A stretch of 64,000 nt of DNA from Vanessa cardui (lineage: Eukaryota > Arthropoda > Insecta > Lepidoptera > Nymphalidae). The notes under the pieces were generated by a model, which saw only the letters and a list, made by a program, of their open reading frames with translations, was not told where the DNA came from and did no database searches. The stretch covers positions 4,650,001 to 4,714,000 of the forward strand of contig NC_061123.1 in the NCBI RefSeq assembly GCF_905220365.1. Reading direction: 5' to 3'. The translations under genes and the position numbers were made by a program. Of the stretch, positions 1 to 10,750 are shown piece after piece (the stretch's first letter is position 1; each line of letters starts with the position of its first letter).

Positions 1-86
1 ATATATAAATTATATAAGTGTATATTAAATTTATGTCTCTATATAAAAATACATACATAATTTGGTTTTGTTTTGTCAATTTTTAG

Positions 87-3000
87 ACAATGAGGACAAT
101 CAACATCAAACTTCTATTAGCATGGAGTCATTGCTAATGGGTGAAGTAGTTAGACAGGTATGCTAATTAAACATATACTAGTATTGTAAAGAAGAAAATT
201 CATTATTTTTGTAATGCCAGTGTATATTAGTCTTTTTGCCATACATATTTAAATATAAAATACAGAAGTTATTTATAAGTTAGCTAAAATCAAATTAGAC
301 ATTTAAGTGTTAAAACTTAAGTGTTATATATAATGCAATTATGCAATTGAAGATGATATGTCCCTTGTGTCTATGATTACACTGGCTTGCATATTTATAC
401 TGGCACAGCAATTGTTGTTTGGCAGTGGAATTTCTGGGGAGCACGGCTAAAATAATAACTTACAACTGGGTTCAGTATTTTTTTTCGTCATATAGTATAT
501 ACCGACTACAACACATAGCTGATTATTATAGAATGTTCACGGGGCCGTATTTAGGGGAGGGCAACCGGGGCAACTGCCCTGGGGCCTCATCATGAGAGGG
601 GGCCACAGTTTTCAGCAAGTTAACAAATACTAAGATATAGTCGAATTATAATAATGTTACTATTTAATATTTTAAAAGTTAACGATAATAATACAAAACA
701 ATTCATAGCTTACTGATTGAAATAAAACAACTAATTAATTCATAATAATATAATTATTAGGGTGTTCACGCTTCTGTTTGTCTAGGGCCCCCACTGCTTT
801 GTGGCCCCGGGGCCTCCACACCTTTAAATCCGACTCTGAATGTTCATTATAGATTTTCATAGATATTCCATTTTCAACATCGTCAAAACTGTTATGGGAG
901 GCTTGGAAGTAAAATAAAAGTGGATAGAAATAGTTAAGTGTATTTTGTTGTATTGAAAAAAAGGATATATATTAATCAAAAACTCTTAAAAATAATTGTA
1001 TTTTAAATAATAGCTTACAAATATGAACTAAAACTAGTTACTATATAAATCTTGACCGTGTGAAATGTGGCAAGAATGCTAGCAGCATTTTCTCATTGAG
1101 TCACAATTTCAATACTCGGAGCAAAAAACGAACCAGCCCTCCTGTCACCAGTGGAGGCAATGAGGCGAGGTGTTATACTTTTGATGAAGCTTTTTGCACC
1201 ACTACTCCAAGGGCCAAAAACTCTTAACAATGTTTAACATAGCTGCGCTATTAGTAAATCACATGTTATACAAAATTTAAGGCATCTTTATTCCTACTTT
1301 GGCTAGAATAGATTATATATTAATTATATATTTTTAAGTGAAATTGTAATATTATCATATTTACTGACTAACAACTGAATGTATGCAAACCGAACACCTA
1401 ACCACAGAACACATTTTTTTGTGTACAGGTGTTCCTATTGTGTTTCTATACTTCAAACAATATATCTCTTAAATATTTTCTATTTTTTTAGAATATCCCT
1501 ATATCAGAAAATGATCTCCAGCAGAATAAGGAATTAGAAAATGATAGTAAACAAAAATGGTGTTTAGATTTTACTCAAGACTCGCAGAAGATAATAATTG
1601 AACATTGTAAGTGCTTAAAATGATCCTTAAATGTTATCAATAAATATATAAATCATCTAAGAAACTCATTGGGTATCTTTATCAGTGTTTGTTGTATTGT
1701 TATATTGAAATTGCAGATGATGGATCTCAATTTGAAGGATTATATCTAGATCAGAAATCAGATATTGTCAGCACAATGGTCCCATTAGCTGCCGTGTCAT
1801 CCCTACGTCAAGATCCTCAAACAGTGCAAGACGAAAACTATACCTCAATACCTTCAATGACAAACCTAGCGAGTGTGCCATCCTTTGATGATCTCTCCAA
1901 AGCCGTTTCATGTGAGGATTTCAATTCTGTGGTCACTATTCAAAATGCATCAACAACATCATCTACGGATCATGACCTAAGTAATGTTGATAATTTCCCA
2001 TCCATGACCACTATACAAAAGATTTCCATGGAGCAACTAACTACTGCACCAATAAGATTTAAGGTAATTTGTTTAGTCACAGTGCTTCACTTAATTTTTT
2101 TGGTACTACTGCAATATATATTTTTGAATAATTAAACTGTAAAAACCTTAAAATTGTTTTAGTGCGAAATGCCAAATTGTAATAAAGAGTTTATGAGTGA
2201 GCAGAAGTTAAGAAAACATACAAATTCGCACAACAAAGAGAGTATCACAAAAACTCCGAGACAGACAACAGTAGAGTGCCCAGTTAAAAGGATTCTAGAA
2301 AATGGACTAGAAGAGCCATGTGGAAGGATATTTCATGTAAGAGAAGAACTAGCAAAACATTTAAATGAAGAGCATACAATTGAAGAAGCGGTTTACAGGT
2401 AGAATAATAATAATTTTTAATTGTCAATGATATCAAGTCAGTCAATTGTCCAAATGATCTAAAATGAAATTACAAATATTTTAATTATAAATATATATTT
2501 TTTATATGAGCTGAGCTGAGATGGCCCAGTGGTTAGAACGCGTGCATCTTAACCGATGATTGCGGGTTCAAACCCAGGCAAGCACCACTGTATATATGTG
2601 CTTAATTTGTGTTTATAATTCATCTCGTGCTCGGCGGTTAAGGAAAACATCGTGAGGAAACCTGCATGTGTCTAATTTCATCGAAATTCTGCCACATGTG
2701 CATTCCACCAACCCGCATTGGAACAGCGTGGTGGAATATATTCCAAACCCTCTCCTTAATGGCAGAGGAGGCCTTATCCCAGCAGTGGGAAATTTACAGG
2801 CTGTTACTTTACTTTTTATTTTTTATATTATCGTTAATCTGGTATACTCGTGTGCAGATGCTTAGAATGCAGCCGTCGGTTCTTCTGGGCGTCGGGGCTG
2901 CGCGCGCACGCCCGCGCCCACGCCGTGCGCACGGGGCGCGCCGTGCTCGCGTGCCCGTGGCCGGGCTGCGCGCGCGTGTTCCGCCAGCCCTGCCGCCTGC

Positions 3001-5489
3001 GCGAGCACGCGCGCGCCCACACCGGCGACAAGCCCTACCCGTGCAGCTATCCGGTAAGTACAACCCTCAATGAATGTCCGAAACATGCTCTCTCGATTTG
3101 CTACTATAGTCTGTTCGCGTTAAGAATGCTCACTGCATTCTTTACCGGCCTGACTCCGCCCCCTTTGACCAATCAAATCTTTTCAAATTACAAAGTCAAG
3201 TTCACATTTAATTAATTATTAACTGATATTTTTATTTTTATAATTTAAATTTTGTTTATTTATATATTTATATTTAATTTATTCAAGCTGTACACGTAAT
3301 AATTAATGTAACCTATAGCTACTAGATGACGTTATGTCAAAATATGTAAATATCTACATCGCGATGGCAAGATTCGCAAACGATTGTATATATTGTTAAA
3401 AATGTTGTTGATTAAACACCCTGATTCGATTTTTTACTTTAATGTGTATTTTTTAAATTCATTATACTTAGTCTTTAAAACAAATATAATTTGTTTGAAT
3501 TTTAACACAAATATGCATACACCTTCACCCTGCTGTTAAAAAAGATTTGATTGGTCAGGGGGCGGAGTAAAGCCGGTAAACAATGACAACTCACTGCATT
3601 CTTAACGCGAACAAACTATAAGTGGATCAAAACCTAGTGATGAAATGGAGTAGGACATCCGTATGAGAATGAGGTGGTGCTAAAGGGTCGCTCACGTGTA
3701 GAACTGCGGCTGGTCGTTCCGCACGGCCAGCAAGCTGATGCGGCACGCGCGGCGGCACACGGGCGAGCGGCGGCACGCGTGCGCCACGTGCGGCCGCGCC
3801 TTCCTGCGGCGCGAGCACCTGCGCGACCACGCCGCGCGCCACCACGCGCCGCACGCGCGCCGCCTGCACGCCTGCCCGCACGCCGGTACGCACGTATACT
3901 ACGACACAACTTAGATGTCGCATCGGCAAAATTCGTAAAACCGATCACATCCGAATTGAGTACGCTATCCCAAATTATCAATATTTATTTCTCATGCGAA
4001 TATGATCTTTGCGCAAACGTAATAACTTGCAATATCATATGACCGAATATATTCGTCAATTTGACACGTCGATGTACATGTACTTGCTTTCTCTGACGCG
4101 AGAATCTATAGCGACGAATAGCGTCGAATGGCGCGATAGGGAGCTATTTCTATTGGTTGTGTAAATCGGCAGTAATCGGTTTTATTTTCATTCCATTGCA
4201 TTTTCCGATGCTACATCTAATTTGTGTCGTACTATATACTACTCATTCCACCAAACTTTTCCGTAGGGATACAAGTGTTTGGTGTATTACATCCGACACG
4301 AGCAGGACGATGAGAGCATAAAACTCGATATAGTTTAGTTAGCTGGTTTCGAACCTCTAATCCGTGATAAAATTTCACATGCCACTAGTTCATCTCGGTT
4401 TTGTAATAAAACCTAGTGTTATTTTTTATTATAAAGTTTTATATATGACATATTATCCATAATATGTTTAAACTCTGTATGAATGAAACACTGATAAATA
4501 TGAAAAAAATCTATTAAACAAAAGAACATTGCTTTCCAAATAATAATATATTTGTATAAAATTTCTAGATTGCGAGCAAAGCTTTACAAATATGAGTTCT
4601 CTGTATATGCATATGAAGAAGGTTCATAGAAAGGAACAAAACAATTCTCCTGAAAACGTCAATAAAATTGAAAATCCAGAATTACCAAAAGCACCTTCGG
4701 ATAACTTATTCATGGTAAGTTAAAATTATTTAAAGAATGTATAACATAAATATAAAATGTAATAGGTGTAATTTATATTACGCCTATTATAATCGTAGGA
4801 GATGTTTTGACGAATGAAAAACTTTGATATTGAATTAACTCAGTATTATTAGACAATATCTAAAATAATCTATAATATTAATTTTGGATTTTAGATAAAA
4901 AATGAAGTAATAAATTTTAAACTGACAAGAGCGTATAGAGGTAGCAGCGTTATTATGTGAAAGGCTTCGTTTTGACTTAGACTAGATTTTATTTTAAGTT
5001 ACTATGTTATCTGACGTAGTCAAATTACTTTGGAAATATGTGATTATGTGTTTAAGTTTAATTAGTATTAATTTGACAAAAAAAAAAATAACAGAAAAAA
5101 AAGACCCGCTGAGTTTCTTTCGCCGGTTCTTCTCAGGTCAGGGTGTTCCTTTTTCCGAACCGGTGGTAGTGTTTATTTGACAATCAATAAGTAAGTGTAA
5201 TGCTTTTATATTGAATAAAGGAATTTGAGTTTGAGTTTGAGTATATAATCGGCAAAGTGATATATAATAGTAGTAAATTTATTTCCTATAACACAGGTGA
5301 GTTTACTGGAGCCAAGCGCCCTGGAATCCGGCGAAGTGGAGGCGGGCGACGGCCTCGCGCAGTCGGGCGAGGACGGTCACTCGGCGCGCACGCACTGCAC
5401 GTGGCCGCTGTCGCGCGCCGAGCACTACCAGCCCGCCGACGCCTACGTGCTCGAAGAGGACGTGCACGTTCGTCTCGCTTTTGTTGACT

Positions 5490-5520
<31 letters not shown>

Positions 5521-7873
5521 GCCTATTTTTGTCCACTGCTGGACATAGGCCTCTCCCAGTGCACGCCACTGTGGTCTTTCTCCGGCTATATGATGCCCGT
5601 ATTCTGGTACTCCGGTATCAGTAAATGAATTCCAAAGAACGATACTTAGTATTGCTGACTAAAGGCTCGCGCAAACTATAGCCGCGGCGGGCCTCAACGC
5701 ATCGCATTGCAAAATTGCGCCAAAGCATATAGCAGGCGCATCGGGCCGCACCGCAACCCAATAATCTTATAATCAGTCAGGTTTTGGCAATCAATAAATA
5801 TTGTTGATGATTCGGTTTCTGTTTGGTAATTCACGAACAGCACTCATTCAGCCGTCTACTTGTTTCGTCTGCTAACGCACACTGAGACGGGCCGCATTGC
5901 AACGCATAACATCGCCGCAAAAATACGCCTGGCTAGTGATGCGCCAATGCGTTGCGATGCGGCCCGTTGCGGCCAGCCTGAGGTGTGCGATAGCCCATAC
6001 AAAATGTATGAAACTGATTCAGGAGAATTTTTGTTATGCGTTGCGGCCCGCTTCAGTGTGCGCCTATCTTTAAGATCCATCCATCCTCCTGCACTTATCC
6101 CAATTATATTTGAGGTTAGCGCAGCATGTCTTCTCCTTCCATACTTCTCCGTCAGATGTCATTTCACAAGTAACATTCCTTCTAACCATATCTTGTGTTT
6201 GTCTTTCACACACTCCATCCATCGTTTCCTTGGTCGTCCTCTACCTCTATATCCATCCACATCCATGCTCTTAAGGTTTTAAAGATAAATGTATTTTATT
6301 TAATATTAGGCTCAGTGTTTGAAGAGCAGAGCAGTGGTTAGAACGCGTGCATCTTAGCCGATGATTGCGGGTTCAAACCCAGGCAAGCACCGCTGATTCA
6401 TGTGCTTAATTTGTCTTTACAATTCATCTCGTGCTCAGCGGTGAAGGAAAACATCGTAAGGAAACCTGCATGTGACAAATATCATAGAAATTCTGCAGTG
6501 GGAATTTACAGGCTGTTGTTGTTGTTGTCAGTGTTTGATACTGTATTCATTAATATTGAGTTGTTTTTACTTCTTAGCATACTAATGACTACTAAGCAAT
6601 GTAATGTGTTAATTCAATGAAGAAAGAGAATAATAGATTGTATTTATGTAAATATGTTTTATATATTTTAAGATCAATTTCGCTCATGAAATTAATGAAA
6701 TAAATTTTCTGTTTAATTTCTCAATAGGTTGAGCAATCAGAAGGATCCGAGAGTAACATATACACAGTGAGGAGTGACCTGTTTCTTCACGGGAACGTTT
6801 TGCACAACGAGGACAGCGAGTGAGTATCGGTTAATGTTGAAAAGAAATAATGTAAACATAGTGTTTGTCAATTTTATGTCAATATTTCAAATCTGTTCGA
6901 GCGCTGGACCAAATAGACCCAGGAGTAAACACAAATTCAAGTTCCATTCTTCGGGTTGTTTCTGAAAATGTTTTTACGGAAAAAATCGATATCGATATTT
7001 GACAATGCGAAAAATAAATTGTGAATTATTGTAATCAGTGTATATTATGAGTTTGGAAATGATTATTTACTAACGAAAGTTGAAAATAATATTTAATTTA
7101 TTATGATGAAGTCACTTTCTTGTTAACCTTGTTGTCCTTGTAACCTTGTTGTGTTGTTGTCCAAGTAGCGTTTTTGCGCGCTATTTAAATATGGAATTTT
7201 TAATATGATATTTTTCGGTAAATATGTACTAGACAAAAAAAAATCAACTTTTACTGGGTTCCTTGACTTCTATTAAATAATATAAAATTGATTTTAAAAA
7301 CCAGTCAAATAGCCTATTTTTATCGACCTGGGATTTGAACCCGGACCCTGGGGATGTGTGGCGTTATATGCGTGTACCGCGTGTGTCCGCAGGCCGATGG
7401 CGGGCTGCGTGCGCGCCGACGCGGGCGCGTTGGACGCCGAACTATTGCTAGACGCGCCCTCCGTACACCTCGACCAGGTAATAATAAGTTTTTTTTATAA
7501 AAAAGGTTCTATATTATATAAATATGAGACAACATCACATACATTACTCTGATCCCAATGTAAGTAGCTGAAGCACTTGTGTTATGGAAATCAGAAGTAA
7601 CGACGGTACCACAGACACCCAGACCCAAGACAACATAGAAAACTAATGGTAATCTACATCGACTCGGCCGGGAATCGAACCCGGGACCTCAGAGTGGCGT
7701 ACCCATGAAAACCGGTATACACACCACTCGACCATGGAGGTCGTCGAATATGAGATTTAATTTTAGTGTAAAATAAATTTTAAATGATTACTTCTCAGGA
7801 GGAGCTGTATACGGATGCTGTCGACGAGTCTTCCTTTAGAGTGTTTCTCCTTAGCGGTGAGGAACTCGCATAA
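87..7873 (+). CDS. ZXDC: ZXD-type (ZXDA/B/C-like) C2H2 zinc-finger protein, 5'-truncated by the window edge
   Basis: Eleven spliced exons: 87-157, 1492-1606, 1717-2063, 2163-2398, 2858-3053, 3702-3885, 4569-4714, 5297-5461 (or 5467), 6728-6819, 7393-7477 and 7799-7873 with TAA. All have AG/GT borders and matching phases, giving about 569 codons. The order is a Ser/Thr-rich acidic N-terminal region (1492-2063), then seven C2H2 fingers (2163-4620), then an acidic tail without fingers, as in an activation domain. The second finger is degenerate, with 13 residues between its cysteines. The later fingers carry the ZXD signature: CRL..H.R.HTG, then CGWSF...SKL.RH, then F.RREHL..H, then SSLYMHMKKVH. 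In vertebrates, ZXDC is a nuclear co-regulator that works with CIITA on MHC II genes; the insect role is not known to me, so only nuclear DNA or protein binding is inferred. The finger exons are very GC-rich against AT-rich introns. The true start is off-window. Family call about 0.75; another multi-C2H2 gene is the alternative. Confidence 0.75.
350..440 (+). repeat. Fragment of an abundant lepidopteran interspersed repeat
   Basis: The stretch reads like the 3' half of the element seen better at 20327-20930: 'gtcccttgtg', then 'acactggct', then 'ttgttgtttggcagt'. It is diverged, lies in an intron of the zinc-finger gene, and no ends can be defined. Confidence 0.4.
540..838. mobile_element. 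Non-autonomous hAT element (MITE) with 8-bp target duplication
   Basis: A 299-bp element with no ORF. It begins CGGGGCCGTATTTAGG and its far end, read on the other strand, begins CAGAGTCGGATTTAAAGG, which makes imperfect terminal inverted repeats. It is flanked by the perfect 8-bp direct repeat AATGTTCA (532-539 and 839-846), the target-site size of hAT transposases. GC-rich subterminal blocks surround an AT-rich centre. It sits in the first visible intron of the zinc-finger gene. Confidence 0.75.
2508..2817 (+). mobile_element. tRNA-derived SINE, full length
   Basis: The head looks like a tRNA: an A-box-like TGGCCCAGTGG followed by the B box GGGTTCAAACCC. A unique body and a short (TTTAC)-like tail follow. 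Perfect 11-bp target duplications ATTTTTTATAT lie at 2497-2507 and 2818-2828. The general type matches Metulj-like lepidopteran SINEs, although the family name is from memory. It lies in a zinc-finger gene intron, 40 nt before the next exon. It is not a functional tRNA gene. Confidence 0.85.
3105..3620. mobile_element. MITE with ~80-bp terminal inverted repeats
   Basis: The left end (about 3105-3186) and right end (about 3539-3620) are near-perfect inverted copies. Both start TATAGTyTGTTCGCGTTAAG and run through 'accggc', 'actccgccccct' and 'gaccaatcaaatcttt'. The AT-rich core has no ORF. The ends read CTAC and AAGTGG outside, with no clear long target duplication, so I do not assign a superfamily. 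It fills most of the intron between zinc-finger exons 3053 and 3702. Confidence 0.8.
5101..5240 (+). repeat. 3' end of a non-LTR-type element with TTTGAG tail
   Basis: The block starts after an A-rich stretch. It carries GAGTTTCTTTCGCCGGTTC and, further on, CCGAACCGGTGGTAG, which can pair as a stem (CCGGTT with AACCGG). It ends in a polyadenylation-like AATAAAGGAATTTGAG and repeated TTTGAG. A near copy in the same orientation lies at 58330-58480 and a related one at 47088-47215. Confidence 0.65.
5491..5590. repeat. (ATC)n microsatellite and adjacent lepidopteran repeat fragment
   Basis: Ten TCA units (5491-5520) are followed by a fragment with 'ccactgctggacataggcct', a phrase common in lepidopteran interspersed repeats. 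It abuts the donor region of the zinc-finger exon that starts at 5297. An open frame running into it would add a histidine tract, which I read as intron readthrough. Confidence 0.75.
5655..6070. mobile_element. MITE cluster with GCGGCCCG-type inverted ends
   Basis: Around 5874-5910 the sequence reads 'aacgcacactgag', then 'cgggccgc', then 'caacgcataac'. Its inverted counterpart is at about 6031-6066 ('gttatgcgttgcggcccg', then 'cagtgtgcgc'), giving a ~190-bp element. A third, more diverged copy of the end lies at 5660-5700, which suggests a second or nested copy. No protein is encoded. Confidence 0.6.
6070..6250. repeat. Remnant of an interspersed (RTE-like) repeat
   Basis: This pyrimidine-rich stretch contains 'cacactccatccatcgtttc' and 'tcgtcctctacct', wording I associate with lepidopteran non-LTR remnants. 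No intact frame is present and the ends are not defined. Family assignment is weak. Confidence 0.35.
6323..6527 (+). mobile_element. tRNA-derived SINE, internally deleted copy
   Basis: Same family as 2508-2817 (B box GGGTTCAAACCC), but the part between 'gaaattctg' and 'cagtgggaattta' is missing. It ends in a GTT-repeat tail. Perfect 11-bp target duplications TCAGTGTTTGA lie at 6312-6322 and 6528-6538, so the deletion was present before insertion or arose within the copy. Confidence 0.85.
7322..7360 (-). repeat. tRNA-like SINE fragment
   Basis: On the - strand this reads as a T-arm with GGGTTCAAATCCCAGGTCG, a B-box consensus, with no A box next to it. It is a truncated tRNA-derived repeat about 30 nt upstream of a zinc-finger acceptor at 7393. 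Confidence 0.5.
7595..7745 (-). mobile_element. Second tRNA-derived SINE family
   Basis: On the - strand it begins with an A-box-like TGGTCGAGTGGTGTG and has the B box GGTTCGATTCCCGGCCGAG 40-50 nt further on, followed by a non-tRNA body. The head differs from the SINE at 2508. It lies in the last intron of the zinc-finger gene. No clear target duplication was found by eye. Confidence 0.65.
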
Positions 7874-8923
7874 TGGTCTATGTAGAAGCTTTCAGCGACA
7901 ATGATTCATTACATGTTATATCACTCTTAGTTGTGGTGGGTTTACATATTTATAGCGGCAGGCCAGGATTTTTAGTAGCCAGAAAAAAACTTGGTAAAAG
8001 ACTGTTATGTTTTGTATTAAGTTTTTTCTGTTGTGCTCACAGATTGAATCACAATATTTTTTGTAAAAGTTTGTTTATTCTATCATGCTTGGCCTATTGG
8101 TAAATTCGCCACTGAGTTTTAGAAAAAAAAACTGATAGATATAGGATGTAATTGATAATATATAACTCAGAAATCTTTAATATCAATGAGACACAATATA
8201 CAAAGTGTTCACGACTGAAATACCTTCATTTTAAGTTACAAGTAACGTTTAATTTAGTTAACACTAGTTTTTTTAAACTTTCAAATTATATTTTAATGAG
8301 AAATAAGAATATTTCATAGGAGATAAATGAAGTAATATAACTCGATGATGTATATGTAATATATGCATATATTATGTATTTATAATAATCACAACACACT
8401 CCGGCCCTGGTTATAAAATTAACGGATGATAAAAATAGATAATGAAGTGTACTTTCTCTTTTTATCATCATATTTTACGTTCGAAAGAACAAGACGTAGC
8501 ATTATTTCCCTGTTCACCCCTTAAACGGTATTTATAGCTAAAGCTAAATGATAAACTTTCGTTCAAATATATCACAAAAAAATAATAACCTATAGTCGTA
8601 TGCTAGATATGTTCTAAATACTAAATATTTGCTTCAGGGTTATAATTTTTAACGAAAACATGTTGTTGAGTGATATTCGTTTGAATGTTTGTCAATTTAA
8701 CATCACATTATTTTTAATTAAATTATTGTATGAGAAATACATTCGGGTCATGAACGCGGCTTTGCCTTGCCATCAATTAATTGTCTTTTTGAAGGCATGT
8801 CCGATATATCGAAACTGATGTAAAATCGAATGTTGTCGGAACCGTTTTCATTGCGTCTAAAAAACTATCGTTTTGATACGTCAAAGCATTCAAAGTACGA
8901 TAATATTAAACTCATAAAACATT

Positions 8924-9061
8924 CGCCCTATCTCTCTTTAACTTTACATTAACCTATATGTGAGAAAGAGATGAAGCTGAAGTTAAAGCGATTTCGATTT
9001 CACATCCGTTTCATCTCTTTCTCACATATCGTACAGTGTTAAGTTAAACAAAGACAGGGCG
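8924..9061. mobile_element. Small hairpin MITE
   Basis: The outer arms pair imperfectly (CGCCCTATCTCTCTTTAAC at the left with its inverted copy ending AAAGACAGGGCG). An inner 19-bp pair is perfect: TATGTGAGAAAGAGATGAA at 8957-8975 against 9010-9028. No ORF. It would be inside the 3' UTR if the zinc-finger transcript runs to 11.57 kb. Confidence 0.6.
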
Positions 9062-10717
9062 ATATCTAAAATAAGATCTCAACGGATATTTGGATTAAAT
9101 CTCAGGGTTACAAAATTCGAGTATCGCTCATGCTTACTTTTTTGGCATTGTCTCTTGATTGCCTGTCAGCGAGAGACCACAGATAAGACAGTAAAAGTGG
9201 TATGGTCGCGTTCATAAACCGATTATAATAATTATATAAAGTCAACGATTATTACGTAAATCTTAGGCAAGATTTTAGGGCATTACTTCTGCATATAAAA
9301 TTATGTTGTATAAAATGGATGTAATTGTTAAGAACATTTACAAAAACGTATACAACTACTAATTTGATATTACTAAAACTATTTTATAGTAATTAGTTAT
9401 AGTGCTAAGTCTGGGAAAATTTAATTTAAATTGCAATAAGTTTATACGTGAAAAATATACGAACCAACGGTACAAATATCTGTGCATATACGAAATTAAT
9501 TAATAATGAAATTTAGGGTGCAATAAATTTGTTTTTGTTGTTGATTTTAGGCCATTTTTTAAATTTGATCGTCTCGATTTTTGATCGTCAAATAAAATAA
9601 GTTATTGATAAAAAAATGTTTAATATTTACATAATGAATGGTAAATACTGTTTTCGATTTACTTGATATATTAAAATATATCATATAAACGTGTTATGTT
9701 TACTTTCGACTGCTTATACTATGTAAGTTAATAATATCACACTTGCTCGAGGACGATGAGAGTATATGATCTCTACATGCCTTCTAAATTAATCTTTATG
9801 TATATTTCTATGATAGCATAATTTTGTAATGTTTGTGATAACGATTTTTGATATGCATAATGTACAATATGTTACTAAGGTAAGTTTTTAGGTTAGGTTT
9901 ATAGGTTAAAGTGATTGTTAACAGTTTGGATAGTTTTACCTGACATGACAATCTATTGATTCTTTTTAGTACAACTATTTGAAGTCTCAGTACTCTGTAA
10001 GTAAGCAACACTTATTTTGAAAGCAAAAATATTTTCATATAATTTTTTTAGTTCAATATCTTTGAGTGAATTTTTGGACGCGATTGGTGGAACGTTCTTT
10101 ATGTAACATTTGATTAAAATTTTCCACGGCAAATTAATTTCGCTCTTTCAATGTTTTAAAGGGTTACATTGTAACCTATTTTTTTAATAAAAACGAGGAA
10201 ATATTTGCAGTATCACTAAAATAATTAAAATTGGTGTTGTGTACATTCAGGGTACTGACATCTGTATTTAAAAATGTTGCTTTCACGTGCACAGGGTAAG
10301 ATGATACACAAATAAACTTTGTATAAATAACACATATAATGTTTCTCAAGATGTATCGTAAGCATAAAATTACTCTATTAATGTCGTTATAACTCAACAA
10401 CGAGTATATTATAAACTAAAAATTAAATTTAACAAAGTCAATTTTCTGTCTAACAAAATTTTGAATTGATGTTAATACATGTATACTTAACAATTATATA
10501 TTAATGGAGTCGAGGGGAAATCTAAACATTTGTCAAAATTATTTAATTTTTTTTTCATTTCTATTAGTTAAATATTTCGATGGATTATGGAATTGCCGAT
10601 TTGTGTAATCATAATTATTGAGTATTTGGATATATTTATTAATTACTGTAAAAAACTTAACTTGTGTAATTTTATAATGTCTAATACAAAGCTATAGTAG
10701 TTTAAGAGAATGTTCAA

Positions 10718-10750
10718 AACATTGTCCTAAATAGAAATTAGGACAATGTT
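10718..10750. repeat. Short perfect inverted repeat (hairpin)
   Basis: Arms AACATTGTCCTAA (10718-10730) and its exact inverse (10738-10750) surround a 7-nt loop. No other structure is seen around it. It could be an RNA stem in a 3' UTR or a chance palindrome. Confidence 0.55.

Noticed and set aside
2520..2590. tRNA gene
   Set aside because: A- and B-box-like motifs are present, but the same unit with the same non-tRNA body recurs at 6323, 20491 and 60791 with target duplications, so it is a SINE head.
2666..3086. Open frames on both strands over the zinc-finger exon
   Set aside because: They are other-frame shadows of the GC-rich finger exon 2858-3053; only the frame with C2H2 spacing joins in phase to both neighbours.
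3627..4042. Open frames on both strands over 3702-3885
   Set aside because: Arg/Ala-rich shadows of the finger exon; the true frame runs AAC TGC GGC from 3702.
5297..5548. Protein with a nine-histidine tail
   Set aside because: The histidines are the (ATC)n microsatellite read past the exon donor.
5860..6282. 140-codon open frame
   Set aside because: It spans MITE ends and an interspersed repeat remnant and has no domain features.
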